Assembly: GCA_965223435.1 (NCBI GenBank)
Contig: CBDCWQ010000023.1
Coordinates: 1,302,001-1,366,000, forward strand
DNA length: 64,000 bases
Origin: CBDCWQ01 sp965223435
Lineage (GTDB): Bacteria; Myxococcota; Kuafuiibacteriia; Kuafuiibacteriales; Kuafuiibacteriaceae
Reading direction: 5' to 3'
Made by a program: the position numbers and the translations under genes. Shown one piece after another: positions 1-8,001 of this stretch (the stretch's first letter is position 1; each line of letters begins with the position of its first letter). The notes below the pieces were generated by a model. That model was not told where the DNA came from and did no database searches. It saw nothing but the letters and a program-made list of their open reading frames with translations.

Positions 1-2
1 CT

Positions 3-185
3 TTTTACACGCGGAGTGGTTCGGACGGGGCGTTCCTCTTGGAGGGTGTGCCCGAGGGGAATCTGGTGCTGGCCTCGGTGCACCAAGGGCTTGTACTCCA
101 CGAGGCTCGGATTGAGCTCCGGGCGGGGAGCAGGGAGCGGGTGGCGTGGTCCTCCCCCCCGCCCTCCGCGGGTCTTTCACCCTGA
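3..185 (+). CDS. C-terminal end of a protein with a carboxypeptidase-regulatory-like domain (partial)
   Basis: The window opens inside a reading frame that starts before base 1 and stops with TGA at 183-185. The 60 visible residues read GAFLLEGVPEGNLVLASV, then an Arg/Glu-rich strand, which is the usual end of a CarboxypepD_reg-like beta-sandwich (the G-x-F-x-L-x-G-V-P-x-G pattern). Such domains sit in secreted or outer-membrane proteins, but the rest of this protein lies outside the window, so its function cannot be stated. A longer open frame over the same bases in another phase (16-366) has no protein-like composition and is a shadow. Confidence 0.6.
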   Translation, partial: FYTRSGSDGAFLLEGVPEGNLVLASVHQGLVLHEARIELRAGSRERVAWSSPPPSAGLSP

Positions 186-344
186 CCCTCGGATCAAGTT
201 GCGCGCGGCAGGGGACAAAGGCCCCAAGGCGCCACCCTTGGCGGAGCCGAAATCTATCGCTGGTCTACGGCCTTGTGGTAGCCATGAAGCATGGAGCCGA
301 GCACCGGGTTGGAGAACAGTCGGACCTACCATGCCAAGCAGGCC

Positions 345-836
345 ATGGACTTTAGCACCCTGGTGACGCTGAAGTTTCGGGAGCGCCGCTACGGGATCGA
401 TTCTTCACGGGTGATCCGTCTGCGCCAGCCGGATGGGCCGAGCACCGACGCCGGCCGCAAGGCGAGGCAAGCGATTATGCTCGTACGCGAACGCTCGGAG
501 GCGGCGGATGCGGTGGTGTGCGGCTGGATTGATGTGCCTAAAAAAAAGGCAGAGCTACGGGGCTACTTGGTCGTGAGCGAGGCCCATGAGCGCCGCTACC
601 GCAAGCCCTTCGACCTGAGTCGGGGGGAGTATCACCGTGTCCTTGAGGGCATTCAGGAGCTTCTGGATGGCCATGGTTTCGAAACCCGGATCAGCAACTT
701 GCCCAGATCCCTTCCAAAGCCAGAAAGAAAACCGGCGGAGCCCTCTTTGGACATGTTGCGCTTGTGGCCGCTTATCGCCAGCGGGGTTTTGGGTTTTCTG
801 GTGTGTTACGCGCTGACGCTCTGGGGAGTCCTTTGA
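345..836 (+). CDS. Hypothetical protein with one C-terminal membrane anchor
   Basis: Protein of 163 residues if translation starts at the ATG at 345 (MDFSTLVTLKFRERRYGID). An upstream ATG at 291 is in frame but adds an unlikely N-terminus. The body is charged and soluble, with a conserved-looking core (VVCGWIDVPKKKAELRGYLV), a Pro/Lys linker, and one hydrophobic helix at the extreme C-terminus (LIASGVLGFLVCYALTLWG). It therefore looks tail-anchored, with the bulk in the cytoplasm. I do not recognise the family. The gene ends 55 bases before the DUF2203 gene on the same strand, so they may be co-transcribed. Confidence 0.6.
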   Translation: MDFSTLVTLKFRERRYGIDSSRVIRLRQPDGPSTDAGRKARQAIMLVRERSEAADAVVCGWIDVPKKKAELRGYLVVSEAHERRYRKPFDLSRGEYHRVLEGIQELLDGHGFETRISNLPRSLPKPERKPAEPSLDMLRLWPLIASGVLGFLVCYALTLWGVL

Positions 837-891
837 TGACCATTTCCCTTCTATGCCGGGAGTGCTAGTGGTGGCTCTAGGGGGTAGATTC

Positions 892-1299
892 ATGCATTTC
901 TCAATGGCCCCGTTGCCGCGCCGATATTTTACGCCCGAGGAAGCCAACGCGATGCTTCCTCGCGTCCGCAGCCTCTTGGTGCGGGCGGTCGAATTGGCGG
1001 CCGAGATTCGCCAGGTCACCGAAGGGCGGGTCGGGGCGGTGGTCGAGGGCACCATGGATGAGGTGAATCGACTCCGAAACGAGGCCCAGGGTTTGATGGC
1101 CAAAATCGGTGAGTGCGGGGTCGAGGTCAAAGGTTTGGAGGCTGGCTTACTCGACTTTCCGGCCCTCCGGAATGGCGAGTTGGTATACCTCTGTTGGCGG
1201 GTGGGCGAACCCCGCATCGAATGGTGGCATCCGGTCCACACCGGCTTTGCCGGCCGGCAGCCCCTCGGTCATGAAGACCGCTGGGAATGGTGCAACTGA
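892..1299 (+). CDS. DUF2203 family protein
   Basis: Protein of 135 residues. The N-terminus RRYFTPEEANAMLPRVR and the C-terminal half (GCGVEVKGLEAGLLDFPALR-like, then ELVYLCWRVGEPRIEWWH and FAGRQPL) are the signature blocks of the DUF2203 family, whose biochemical role is unknown. The ATG at 892 was preferred because an AGGGGG Shine-Dalgarno-like stretch lies 7 bases upstream. An ATG at 904 is the alternative, and the ATG at 853 would add an unlikely leader. Length is normal for the family. Confidence 0.85.
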   Translation: MHFSMAPLPRRYFTPEEANAMLPRVRSLLVRAVELAAEIRQVTEGRVGAVVEGTMDEVNRLRNEAQGLMAKIGECGVEVKGLEAGLLDFPALRNGELVYLCWRVGEPRIEWWHPVHTGFAGRQPLGHEDRWEWCN

Positions 1300-1402
1300 T
1301 CCGAAGGCGCCCTCCAGTTGATCCGTGCAAGCGGGATCTCACGGCGTGCCCAAAAGACGGGTGGCGCCTGTTGAGGTCCGCATCGTTTCGATCCAGTTTG
1401 TC

Positions 1403-2473
1403 GTGACCAAGCTTCGGGTGATGTTGGTGACCAACGGGCTCCGCTACGGCGGGGCCGAACGGATCGTGGAAGCGCTGGCGGAGGGGCTCCGAGGCCAAGG
1501 CGATGAGGTCTCGGTGGTGGCCACCACCCGCGATGGTCAAATTGGTACTTCTTTGAGGCGCCAGGGTATCGATGTTTCGGTGTTGGGCATTCGATCGGCC
1601 GTCGACCTCCGTGTGCCTCTTCGGTTCTTGGCAGAGGCGCGTCGTTTTTCGCCGGACGTGATCCATAGCCATCTGGAGGTTGCGGATCTGGTGGTTGCCT
1701 TGACATCGCCCTTGTTGCCGCGTGCTCGCTGTGTGACGACCATTCATAATCTGGGGGCAAGTCGCTCTCGGTTTAAGTCGGTTATCTGGAAAGGCGCCCT
1801 AAGGCGATTCGACCAAATCATTGCTGTAGATGAGACCGCACAAGATACGCTGCCAACGGGACTTGCTTGCCGGGTGCTTCACCCAAGCATCGTCGATGAA
1901 GAGGGTTCTCATTTGAGCAAGTCCGAGGCCCAAAAACGCCTTGGCCTTCATTCTCGCGTACCGGTGTTGGTTGCGGTGGGGCGTTTACACCGGATAAAAG
2001 GCTTTGACCTGTTGGCAGAGGCGGTTGCGCGCCTCAAGCCGCTCGAGGTTCAAGCGGTGGTGCTGGGCGAGGGGGCGGAAAAGAGCCGGCTCGAAGCCAG
2101 CGGCCATCTTCGGCTCGTCGGTGGGCGCGATGATGCCAGTGCTTTGATTTCGGCTGCCGATATTGTGGTGATGCCTTCGAGAAGCGAAGCGTTTCCGCAG
2201 GTGGCGCTCGAAGCCATGGCCAGGGCGGTGCCGCTTGTTGCGACCCGGGTGGGTGCTCTGCCGAGGCTTATCGAGGACGGACATACCGGACTTTTGATTC
2301 CTCCCGAAGACCCGGAGGCGCTGGCCCGAGCCTTGCGGCGGTTGCTCGAAGATCCAGCGAAGATGCGGACTTTGGGGCAAGCGGGGCAGCGACGTTTTGC
2401 CCGTCTTGGGTTGACCAAAGAGAAGATGGTTCGTGAGACCCGCGAAGCTTATCGGCAGGTGGTGGGGCTTTAG
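1403..2473 (+). CDS. Glycosyltransferase family 4 (GT-B fold)
   Basis: About 356 residues from GTG 1403. The start could also be ATG 1421; an in-frame GTG at 1325 gives an unlikely leader. The N-terminal Rossmann domain begins VMLVTNGLRYGGAERIVEAL, the classic GT4 'GGAERxV' acceptor-side motif. The C-terminal donor domain has LVAVGRLHRIKGFDLL and the E-x7-E nucleotide-sugar motif in SEAFPQVALEAMA. It should transfer a sugar from an NDP- or GDP-sugar to a glycan or lipid acceptor at the cytoplasmic face of the inner membrane; the substrate cannot be told. It stands alone among unrelated genes, so no polysaccharide cluster is visible. A weak 8-bp hairpin without a T-run lies downstream at 2508-2527. 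Confidence 0.88.
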   Translation: MTKLRVMLVTNGLRYGGAERIVEALAEGLRGQGDEVSVVATTRDGQIGTSLRRQGIDVSVLGIRSAVDLRVPLRFLAEARRFSPDVIHSHLEVADLVVALTSPLLPRARCVTTIHNLGASRSRFKSVIWKGALRRFDQIIAVDETAQDTLPTGLACRVLHPSIVDEEGSHLSKSEAQKRLGLHSRVPVLVAVGRLHRIKGFDLLAEAVARLKPLEVQAVVLGEGAEKSRLEASGHLRLVGGRDDASALISAADIVVMPSRSEAFPQVALEAMARAVPLVATRVGALPRLIEDGHTGLLIPPEDPEALARALRRLLEDPAKMRTLGQAGQRRFARLGLTKEKMVRETREAYRQVVGL

Positions 2474-2676
2474 TTCTTCGGGACTTGTGTTGGCTTCAAA
2501 GTGTCGCGGATGCGGCACACCGCGTCCCCATCCAGCGACAACCCGTGGCGGTGGATGAAAAAACCGGTGAATCATCACTTGGTCCGCTTTGTGCTGTACC
2601 GAAGCCCACCACTACACAAAATCGCCGTGAAATTAGGCATTTAGCCGATCACGACTGATCTGAGGAGATGAGAACA

Positions 2677-4485
2677 ATGTCCCACCTTGCCCAATCTATG
2701 TCCACACGGCGCAAACGTGTCACGGTCGCTTCACTGCTGCTCGCCAGTGGCTGCGCCCTGTCCGAGCAGGAAATTTCGAAGGGGGATGCGCTCAACATGA
2801 CCGGAATTCCCACCGGAGCTTCGATTTCAACACCGGCTCCTGGCTCAACCCTTCCTGCCGGCGATGTGACGTTCCGGTGGAATGCCAACGGGGAGGATGT
2901 TCTTGAATGGGATCTCAACGTCAACTCGAGGAACTTTTCGTTCCGCACCAGATGGACGGCACAGACCAGCAGGCGATCGGTTGTGGTTCGGGGCATCCCG
3001 GCCGACGGACGCCCGGTCCAGGTGCGCTTGTGGTTTTTGCGGCCCGATGGGTGGAGCTTCAAAAACTTTAGGTATACCGCCGCGGAACAATCCGATCAGC
3101 CGAGGCCATCAGAGCCAAGCGGTCAACCCAACGTCGTCCTCATCGTGGCCGATGACCTCGGTTACGGAGAGATGAGCGCATATCGAGGCGCGTCGCGACC
3201 CACCTCGCAAAATGAATGTGGCAGCACGGGTCAGCGGTTTATTCGCACCCCCAACATGGACGCCTTGGCTCGACGCGGCGCTCGTTTCACCAACGCTTAC
3301 ACCACGGCATCCATTTGCAACGCGTCGCGTACCGGCATCCAGACGGGCCGGTATCCACAAGACTTTGGGGTCTATTGGTATGGCATCGGCACCACCGTAC
3401 GTCGTGAACCTACCTTGGGGCGATTCATGAGAAGCCACGGACAAGTCAGCAGCTACATCGGGAAAGTGCATGACGCCGGAGGCGCGCGGGGCAACCCCAT
3501 AGAGTACGGTTTCGACAAGTTCTTTGGGTTCTTCCACCACTCTCACGACTACTTCAAACTCACGGCATCCGACGGCCCGAGCGGCGAGAGCATCGATAGG
3601 CCGCTGGTTCGAAACAGAGGCGGGGTGTCAGACCGGGATGGGTACATTACCCAGGTCTTTGCCGATGAGGCCGCAGATTTTATCAACACCCACCGAGATG
3701 AGCCCTTCTTCCTTCAAGTCGCGTTCAACGCGGTGCATACCCCCATCTATCAAGCCCCCACTCCGTACAAGGAGCGCTACGGAATCACACCCGAACTTGA
3801 CTATCCGGAATGGAATCCAGCCGACGGTGGCTACACCGATCATTCCCGTGCTTGGCACCGAAATCGTAAGACCGATACCCACGCGCGCCAACGACTGCTC
3901 TCGGTTCTCGACTACCTCGACGACGCGCTCGGCGACATCATCGGTGCTCTTCGGAAAAATGGCCTATACGACAACACCCTGGTCGTCTTGACGTCTGATA
4001 ACGGAGGAGGCAAATTCAATTGCGCGAACAACGGACCTCTCAGTGGCTTCAAGTTCTCCCTGAGCGAAGGCGGTATTCGTGTCCCGTATCTGGTCAGTTG
4101 GCCGGACGGCGGTATCGCACCCAACCAGGTTATTGATACGCCGGTCAGCACACTCGACATATTTCCCACTGTCGTTGCCGCGGTCAACGGTCAACGACCC
4201 GAAGGCCGCGATGGGGAGAATCTGTTGCCCCTCCTCCGTGGCGCACGAAACAACCTCGCCCAGCGCCCCTTGTTTTGGCATCAAAAGGCGGGCGGCTACT
4301 TCAACGCCTGCAAAGAAGAGTGGGCTGTGCGCCAGGGGGACTGGAAACTTCTCCACAATTGCGAAGGCGACCAACTGTTCAACCTGACCACCGATCCGGG
4401 TGAAAAGAACAACCGCTTGGCAAGCCAAGGCGCACGCGCCGCACGACTGCGCAAGACTTTCGAAAGCTGGGACACGAGCCTCTAG
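2677..4485 (+). CDS. Sulfatase lipoprotein with a CxAxR active-site motif
   Basis: About 602 residues. ATG 2677 is chosen because GAGGAG (2662-2667) sits 9 bases ahead; the ATG at 2668 would be too close to it. The N-terminus RRKRVTVASLLLASGC is a lipoprotein signal peptide with Cys lipidation. A roughly 110-residue beta domain follows (STPAPGSTLPAGDVTFRWN). The type I sulfatase/alkaline-phosphatase-fold domain begins VVLIVADDLGYGE, with metal-binding Asp residues, and carries ICNASRTGIQTGRY, SDNGGG and a C-terminal 'WKLLHN...LFNL' block. The residue to be converted to formylglycine is the Cys of C-N-A-S-R. The usual aerobic motif is CxPxR, and Ala at this place is typical of targets of radical SAM maturases. 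Substrate unknown; it probably acts in the periplasm or at the surface. The stop codon overlaps that of the convergent gene. Confidence 0.9.
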   Translation: MSHLAQSMSTRRKRVTVASLLLASGCALSEQEISKGDALNMTGIPTGASISTPAPGSTLPAGDVTFRWNANGEDVLEWDLNVNSRNFSFRTRWTAQTSRRSVVVRGIPADGRPVQVRLWFLRPDGWSFKNFRYTAAEQSDQPRPSEPSGQPNVVLIVADDLGYGEMSAYRGASRPTSQNECGSTGQRFIRTPNMDALARRGARFTNAYTTASICNASRTGIQTGRYPQDFGVYWYGIGTTVRREPTLGRFMRSHGQVSSYIGKVHDAGGARGNPIEYGFDKFFGFFHHSHDYFKLTASDGPSGESIDRPLVRNRGGVSDRDGYITQVFADEAADFINTHRDEPFFLQVAFNAVHTPIYQAPTPYKERYGITPELDYPEWNPADGGYTDHSRAWHRNRKTDTHARQRLLSVLDYLDDALGDIIGALRKNGLYDNTLVVLTSDNGGGKFNCANNGPLSGFKFSLSEGGIRVPYLVSWPDGGIAPNQVIDTPVSTLDIFPTVVAAVNGQRPEGRDGENLLPLLRGARNNLAQRPLFWHQKAGGYFNACKEEWAVRQGDWKLLHNCEGDQLFNLTTDPGEKNNRLASQGARAARLRKTFESWDTSL

Positions 4486-5729
4486 AGGTCAAAGCGGCCC
4501 CGAAGGTCGCTTGGCATGATGGGGCATGCACTTTTGGGTGTGGAAAACAGACGGTGCCGGACGTGGGCGATGATGTCGTAGGCTTTGTCTCGGAGGGCCG
4601 GGGGGATGGCTTTGAGCCCGAAGCCAAGAATGCGCCAAGCGCCCCCGAGGGCAAAAAGAATGTGCACAAGGGCGTTTGATTTGACCAAAAGTCTGTTGTC
4701 GCTCGTGAGAACCACGATGCTGTCCGGAAGTTTGCTCTGGTCTTTTTTAGGGACCTCAGCGGCGAAACTGGGCCCCTCGAGGGGGGCAAAACGGAACGCT
4801 TTGCCGTCCAGATCCTCACTCAGGAGCAAGCGGACTGCGCGGTGGCACAGCCCGCAAGAGCCGTCGTAGAAGACTCTTTCGGGTTCCTTTTGCAGGCGTC
4901 GTTTGACCCAGCCCGGGTCGAAGGTGAACAGGTGAAGCACGATCATCCCCGTGCTCAGGTCCCGAAAATCGATGAGAAGGATCAAGCTCAAGTGAAGCGC
5001 CAGCATGCCCGTCCATAGCCAAGGCCGAAGGGTGCGGAACAAGGCCAGGGGCAAGAACACGAGCTCCAGGGCCAAGGTTCCGTAGGTTGCCCCGGCCAAA
5101 AGAGCGGAAGGGAAGGCTATGAGGGTCTCGCGGAGCAATCCGGGGCGGGCCAAGGGATTCTCGAGCACCCGTAAGAGGGCGCTTCCATCCTGCCAAGATG
5201 GGCTGATGAGTTTGGTGTAGCCGCTGTAGGTGTAGCCAGCCGCCATGAGGAACCAGGCGACCCCATAGATGGCCCGCGGCATGGACCAGTTTCCTCGGGG
5301 GTCGAGGCGATTCCTCGCGCTCCAGGCACCGTAGGGAGATGGGGGGAGCAGGGTATGGGCCAAAAGGAGCCAGCCGATGTACGGCAAAGAAGGGTTCGCG
5401 ATGAGGGGGTTTCGGCCAAACAAGCAAGCCCAGATGTACCAAAGGAAAAGGGCGGCCAGCCGATCGTAAAAACCGGCGAAGAAAAGCACCGAAAGCCCAA
5501 AAGCGGTGGCCAACAGGGCCTGAACGAACCAGGCGGCATCCACCAAGCTCAATAGGTTGAAGGGCGCGAGCGCGAGGGGACTCAAGGCTGCATCCGGAAG
5601 AACACCCTGGTTTGAGAACATCTCGGGACCATAGGGAATCAGCTCCAAAAAATGGACAAACAGGTACAATCCAAAGGCCATCCGGTACAGGCTATATTGC
5701 CCTCCGGTCCATCGCTGGCTCACGGACAT
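4482..5729 (-). CDS. HTTM-like membrane protein fused to a DCC thiol-disulfide oxidoreductase domain
   Basis: Protein of 415 residues from ATG 5729. The N-terminal two thirds hold many hydrophobic helices with the layout of the HTTM (vitamin-K-dependent carboxylase-related) family, including WYIWACLFGRNPLIANPSLP and GYTYSGYTKLISPSW. The C-terminal domain opens VFYDGSCGLCHRAVRLLL, the DCC/DUF393 signature with a CxxC pair. HTTM and DCC domains are often paired in bacteria and a redox or lipid-modifying role has been suggested, but no reaction is established. The gene is last in an operon with 5720-6208 and 6205-7080, overlapping the former by 10 bases. Its TAG stop shares the palindrome CTAG with the stop of the convergent sulfatase gene. 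A longer upstream open frame to 6482 is a shadow of the other two genes. Confidence 0.85.
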   Translation of the reverse strand: MSVSQRWTGGQYSLYRMAFGLYLFVHFLELIPYGPEMFSNQGVLPDAALSPLALAPFNLLSLVDAAWFVQALLATAFGLSVLFFAGFYDRLAALFLWYIWACLFGRNPLIANPSLPYIGWLLLAHTLLPPSPYGAWSARNRLDPRGNWSMPRAIYGVAWFLMAAGYTYSGYTKLISPSWQDGSALLRVLENPLARPGLLRETLIAFPSALLAGATYGTLALELVFLPLALFRTLRPWLWTGMLALHLSLILLIDFRDLSTGMIVLHLFTFDPGWVKRRLQKEPERVFYDGSCGLCHRAVRLLLSEDLDGKAFRFAPLEGPSFAAEVPKKDQSKLPDSIVVLTSDNRLLVKSNALVHILFALGGAWRILGFGLKAIPPALRDKAYDIIAHVRHRLFSTPKSACPIMPSDLRGRFDL

Positions 5730-6208
5730 GATGAATCCAAAAGAAGTGGAAGCTCGACTGGTTGGGCATCCGGGAGTGGAATGACCCGGACGTAGACCGA
5801 GCCTGCGACGGTTTTTGGGTCGATGCCAAGCTCTTCGAGCAGAGGTCGTTTCCCGCAAAGCGCGTATTGAAGCACGGAGGCCAGCATCTTCTGGGTCTTG
5901 GGGTTGGCCGCGAGCACGGGCCCAAAAGCGAGTACCGCGCCGTAAATATTGCGCCGATTGTAGGGCCCCCGCACCTGATGATAACGTGCGCTGGTCAGCG
6001 CGACCGTGTGCTTTTGCCCCTGAATATCTTGGTACTCTATGTCGAATCGGGTTGAAAACGTTTCCAGACCTAGGGCCGATGAAAACACCTTGGGCGCCGG
6101 GGATGCGGCACTGAGCGCGCCGATTCCTTTGAGGCGTGGTTGGTGAAGCAGGTCTCCGCCCATGCTCAAAACCCCGAGTACAAGGAGAAAAGCAGCCTGC
6201 TTGTTCAT
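5720..6208 (-). CDS. Small exported protein in the HTTM-DCC operon
   Basis: Protein of 162 residues. The N-terminus MNKQAAFLLVLGVLSMGGDL is a signal peptide or single membrane anchor. The mature part has beta-rich character (FDIEYQDIQGQKHTVALTSARYHQV) and a conserved-looking stretch PYNRRNIYGAVLAFGPVL. I recognise no domain. Start (6208) and upstream stop (6205) overlap as ATGA, so translation is coupled to the hydroxylase, and its own end overlaps the HTTM-DCC start by 10 bases. This implies that the three proteins are made together and possibly act together at the inner membrane. Confidence 0.8.
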   Translation of the reverse strand: MNKQAAFLLVLGVLSMGGDLLHQPRLKGIGALSAASPAPKVFSSALGLETFSTRFDIEYQDIQGQKHTVALTSARYHQVRGPYNRRNIYGAVLAFGPVLAANPKTQKMLASVLQYALCGKRPLLEELGIDPKTVAGSVYVRVIPLPDAQPVELPLLLDSSCP

Positions 6209-7080
6209 GGGTTTTGGTCTTTCGGGCGATCGTCGAGGTTTTTGCCGAGCAACATCGGCCCGAGCTGGTTTTCTTGTTCACCCTCGAAACCACACTGTTC
6301 GTGCCACGATTTGGGGTTGAGGTAGGTCCCAAAAAGCATGTCGAAGATCGGCAAGTCGGCGTAGTTGTAAGCGTGAAGACCCGATTGATGATGCACACAA
6401 TGGCTTTCTGGTCTTTGAATGAAAGGGCCGATCCAATGCGGTGTGCGGATGTTCCAGTGATAGAAAAATTCGGCCAGGCCATTCACAAGCATGGTCAAGG
6501 CAGCCGCTTGTGCACTCAAGCCGAGCACGAGGTACAGGATGACGCTGGAAAGCAGTCCATTGGCGAGGATCTCGAGCGGGTGTTTGTAGAAACTGGTGAT
6601 CATTTCGATGCGCTGGGGGCTATGGTGAATTTGGTGGAACCAACGCCACAAAAAAGGGGAGGCGTGCCGCGCGCGGTGCCACCCGTAGTACACGAAGGTG
6701 TGGACGATGTAGCCGAGCAGGGCTTGGGCAAACACGCCCAGCTTTTCGAGTTCAAAGAAGCGGACGGAGGTGAGCCATGGGTCAAGCGATAGGCCGGCGA
6801 GATAGACCGACCCCGCTTGAACGGCGTTTAAGGTGAGGGCCCGAAGCCACCACCGCCGTGTTTTCGGCCACCGCCGGCCCGGCCAGAGCCGTTCGGCGAT
6901 CCACATGGGCGTTCCGAGCAAAAGCACCCAGCCGGCGATAGGAAGGCTTGGTAGGGCCACGTGGGGTTGTTTTGAGCCAGCGGGCCTTCCTGAGAAAGTC
7001 AGGGATACCCGAGTTGCTGACCCCGTGGGGGCTTGGTGAAGGGGGCGCGTGTCGTTGACAGGGGGGGTTTGGGCCGGCAA
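6205..7080 (-). CDS. Sterol desaturase / fatty acid hydroxylase superfamily protein
   Basis: Protein of 291 residues, an integral membrane di-iron enzyme. The histidine clusters that bind the irons are visible in order: WHRARH (HxxxH), FHQIHH (HxxHH) and HCVHH (HxxHH). Hydrophobic helices flank them, for example AGWVLLLGTPMWIAE and LLSSVILYLVLGLSAQ. Members hydroxylate or desaturate sterols, fatty acyl chains or carotenoids with O2 and an external electron donor; which substrate applies here cannot be read from sequence. It is the first gene of the three-gene operon running down to 4482. The start at 7080 is the furthest plausible one; a later start would shorten only the soluble N-terminus. 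Confidence 0.87.
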   Translation of the reverse strand: MPAQTPPVNDTRPLHQAPTGSATRVSLTFSGRPAGSKQPHVALPSLPIAGWVLLLGTPMWIAERLWPGRRWPKTRRWWLRALTLNAVQAGSVYLAGLSLDPWLTSVRFFELEKLGVFAQALLGYIVHTFVYYGWHRARHASPFLWRWFHQIHHSPQRIEMITSFYKHPLEILANGLLSSVILYLVLGLSAQAAALTMLVNGLAEFFYHWNIRTPHWIGPFIQRPESHCVHHQSGLHAYNYADLPIFDMLFGTYLNPKSWHEQCGFEGEQENQLGPMLLGKNLDDRPKDQNP

Positions 7081-7118
7081 GGGGGGATGGAGTTTTCGGA
7101 AGGGAACGTCAAGGACCG

Positions 7119-7883
7119 ATGAGCGCGGATATCGGGGAAGTGGCTCTTCTATTGGCCAAGGCCCAGCGGGTTCTGTTTATTACGGGCGCAGGCGTGTCCA
7201 GGGACTCGGGGCTGCCGACCTATCGGGGTATCGGGGGCCTCTACAACGAGCGGAAACCGGAAGAAGGCATCCCGATCGAAGAAATCCTGTCGGGGGGCAT
7301 GTTCAAAAGGGACCCGGCCCTGACGTGGAAGTACCTGTTTGAAATCGAAAGCGCGTGTCGAGAGGCTGGTTTCAACCGGGCCCACGCCGTCATGCAGGAA
7401 ATCGAGAGTGCGCGTCCTCACGTGTGCGTATTGACCCAAAACGTGGATGGTCTTCATCGAAAAGCGGGTTCAAAGAATGTCATCGAGATCCACGGAGAAC
7501 TCTACGACATCCAATGTCCCCGTTGCGGTCTCGGTTATCGGGTGGAGAGTTTCCGCGAGCTCGAGATTCCGCCAAGCTGCGCCGCCTGCGGGGCTACCGT
7601 CCGGCCCAACGTGGTGCTGTTTGGAGAGCTCCTCCCGGCCGACAAAGTTGCCGCCCTCCACAAGGAGCTGATGGGCGGCTTCGACATGGTGTTTTCAGTC
7701 GGTACAACGAGCGTGTTTCCGTACATTTCTGGGCCCGTGATGGAAGCCAGGAAAAAAGGAGCACCCACCGTCGAGATCAATCCCGGTGACACCGAAGTGT
7801 CCCAAGTGGTCGATTTTAGGCTGCGTCTGCCCGCGGCGGAGGCCCTTGACCGCCTGTGGCAGGAAGCGAGGGCGGAAGAGTGA
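7119..7883 (+). CDS. cobB: Sir2-family NAD-dependent protein deacylase (sirtuin)
   Basis: Protein of 254 residues, a normal length for bacterial sirtuins. The NAD-binding motif GAGVSRDSGLPTYRG, the catalytic block LTQNVDGLHRKAG with the general-base His in IEIHGE, and a four-Cys zinc site (CPRCG and CAACG) are all present. VGTTSVFPYISGPV matches the late Rossmann segment. It should remove acetyl or acyl groups from lysines in the cytoplasm, releasing nicotinamide and O-acyl-ADP-ribose. AAGGA at about 7109 supports ATG 7119. The TGA stop overlaps a GTG that starts the 39-residue ORF downstream, and the J-domain gene follows three bases after that, suggesting one operon. Confidence 0.93.
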   Translation: MSADIGEVALLLAKAQRVLFITGAGVSRDSGLPTYRGIGGLYNERKPEEGIPIEEILSGGMFKRDPALTWKYLFEIESACREAGFNRAHAVMQEIESARPHVCVLTQNVDGLHRKAGSKNVIEIHGELYDIQCPRCGLGYRVESFRELEIPPSCAACGATVRPNVVLFGELLPADKVAALHKELMGGFDMVFSVGTTSVFPYISGPVMEARKKGAPTVEINPGDTEVSQVVDFRLRLPAAEALDRLWQEARAEE

Positions 7884-7999
7884 ACAGAGGGATACATTTC
7901 GGGGGCAACACCGACATGGACGTGAAAGGGTCGATGGGACGATACTTCACAGTCTTGGAAGAGCTCCTTAGGCTCAAGCACGAAGGGCAGGGGAATTAG
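7880..7999 (+). CDS. Small 39-residue ORF coupled to the sirtuin gene
   Basis: A GTG overlaps the sirtuin stop as GTGA and opens a 39-residue frame that ends in TAG at 7997-7999, two bases before the J-domain gene. The product has a Gly-rich N-terminus (NRGIHFGGNTDMDVKGSMG) and an amphipathic C-terminal helix (YFTVLEELLRLKHE). I recognise no family. The evidence for a gene is positional: it fills the gap between two co-directional genes exactly and uses a translational-coupling overlap. An internal ATG at 7916 gives a 27-residue alternative. It could also be untranslated spacer. Confidence 0.5.
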   Translation: MNRGIHFGGNTDMDVKGSMGRYFTVLEELLRLKHEGQGN

Positions 8000-8001
8000 G
8001 C

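Noticed and set aside
16..366. Plus ORF of 116 aa at the start of the window
   Set aside because: Trp/Pro/Arg-rich and out of phase with a better partial frame (3-185) that reads as a CarboxypepD_reg-like end.
2508..2527. 8-bp hairpin after the glycosyltransferase gene
   Set aside because: No T-run follows and one pair is G-T; too weak to call a terminator.
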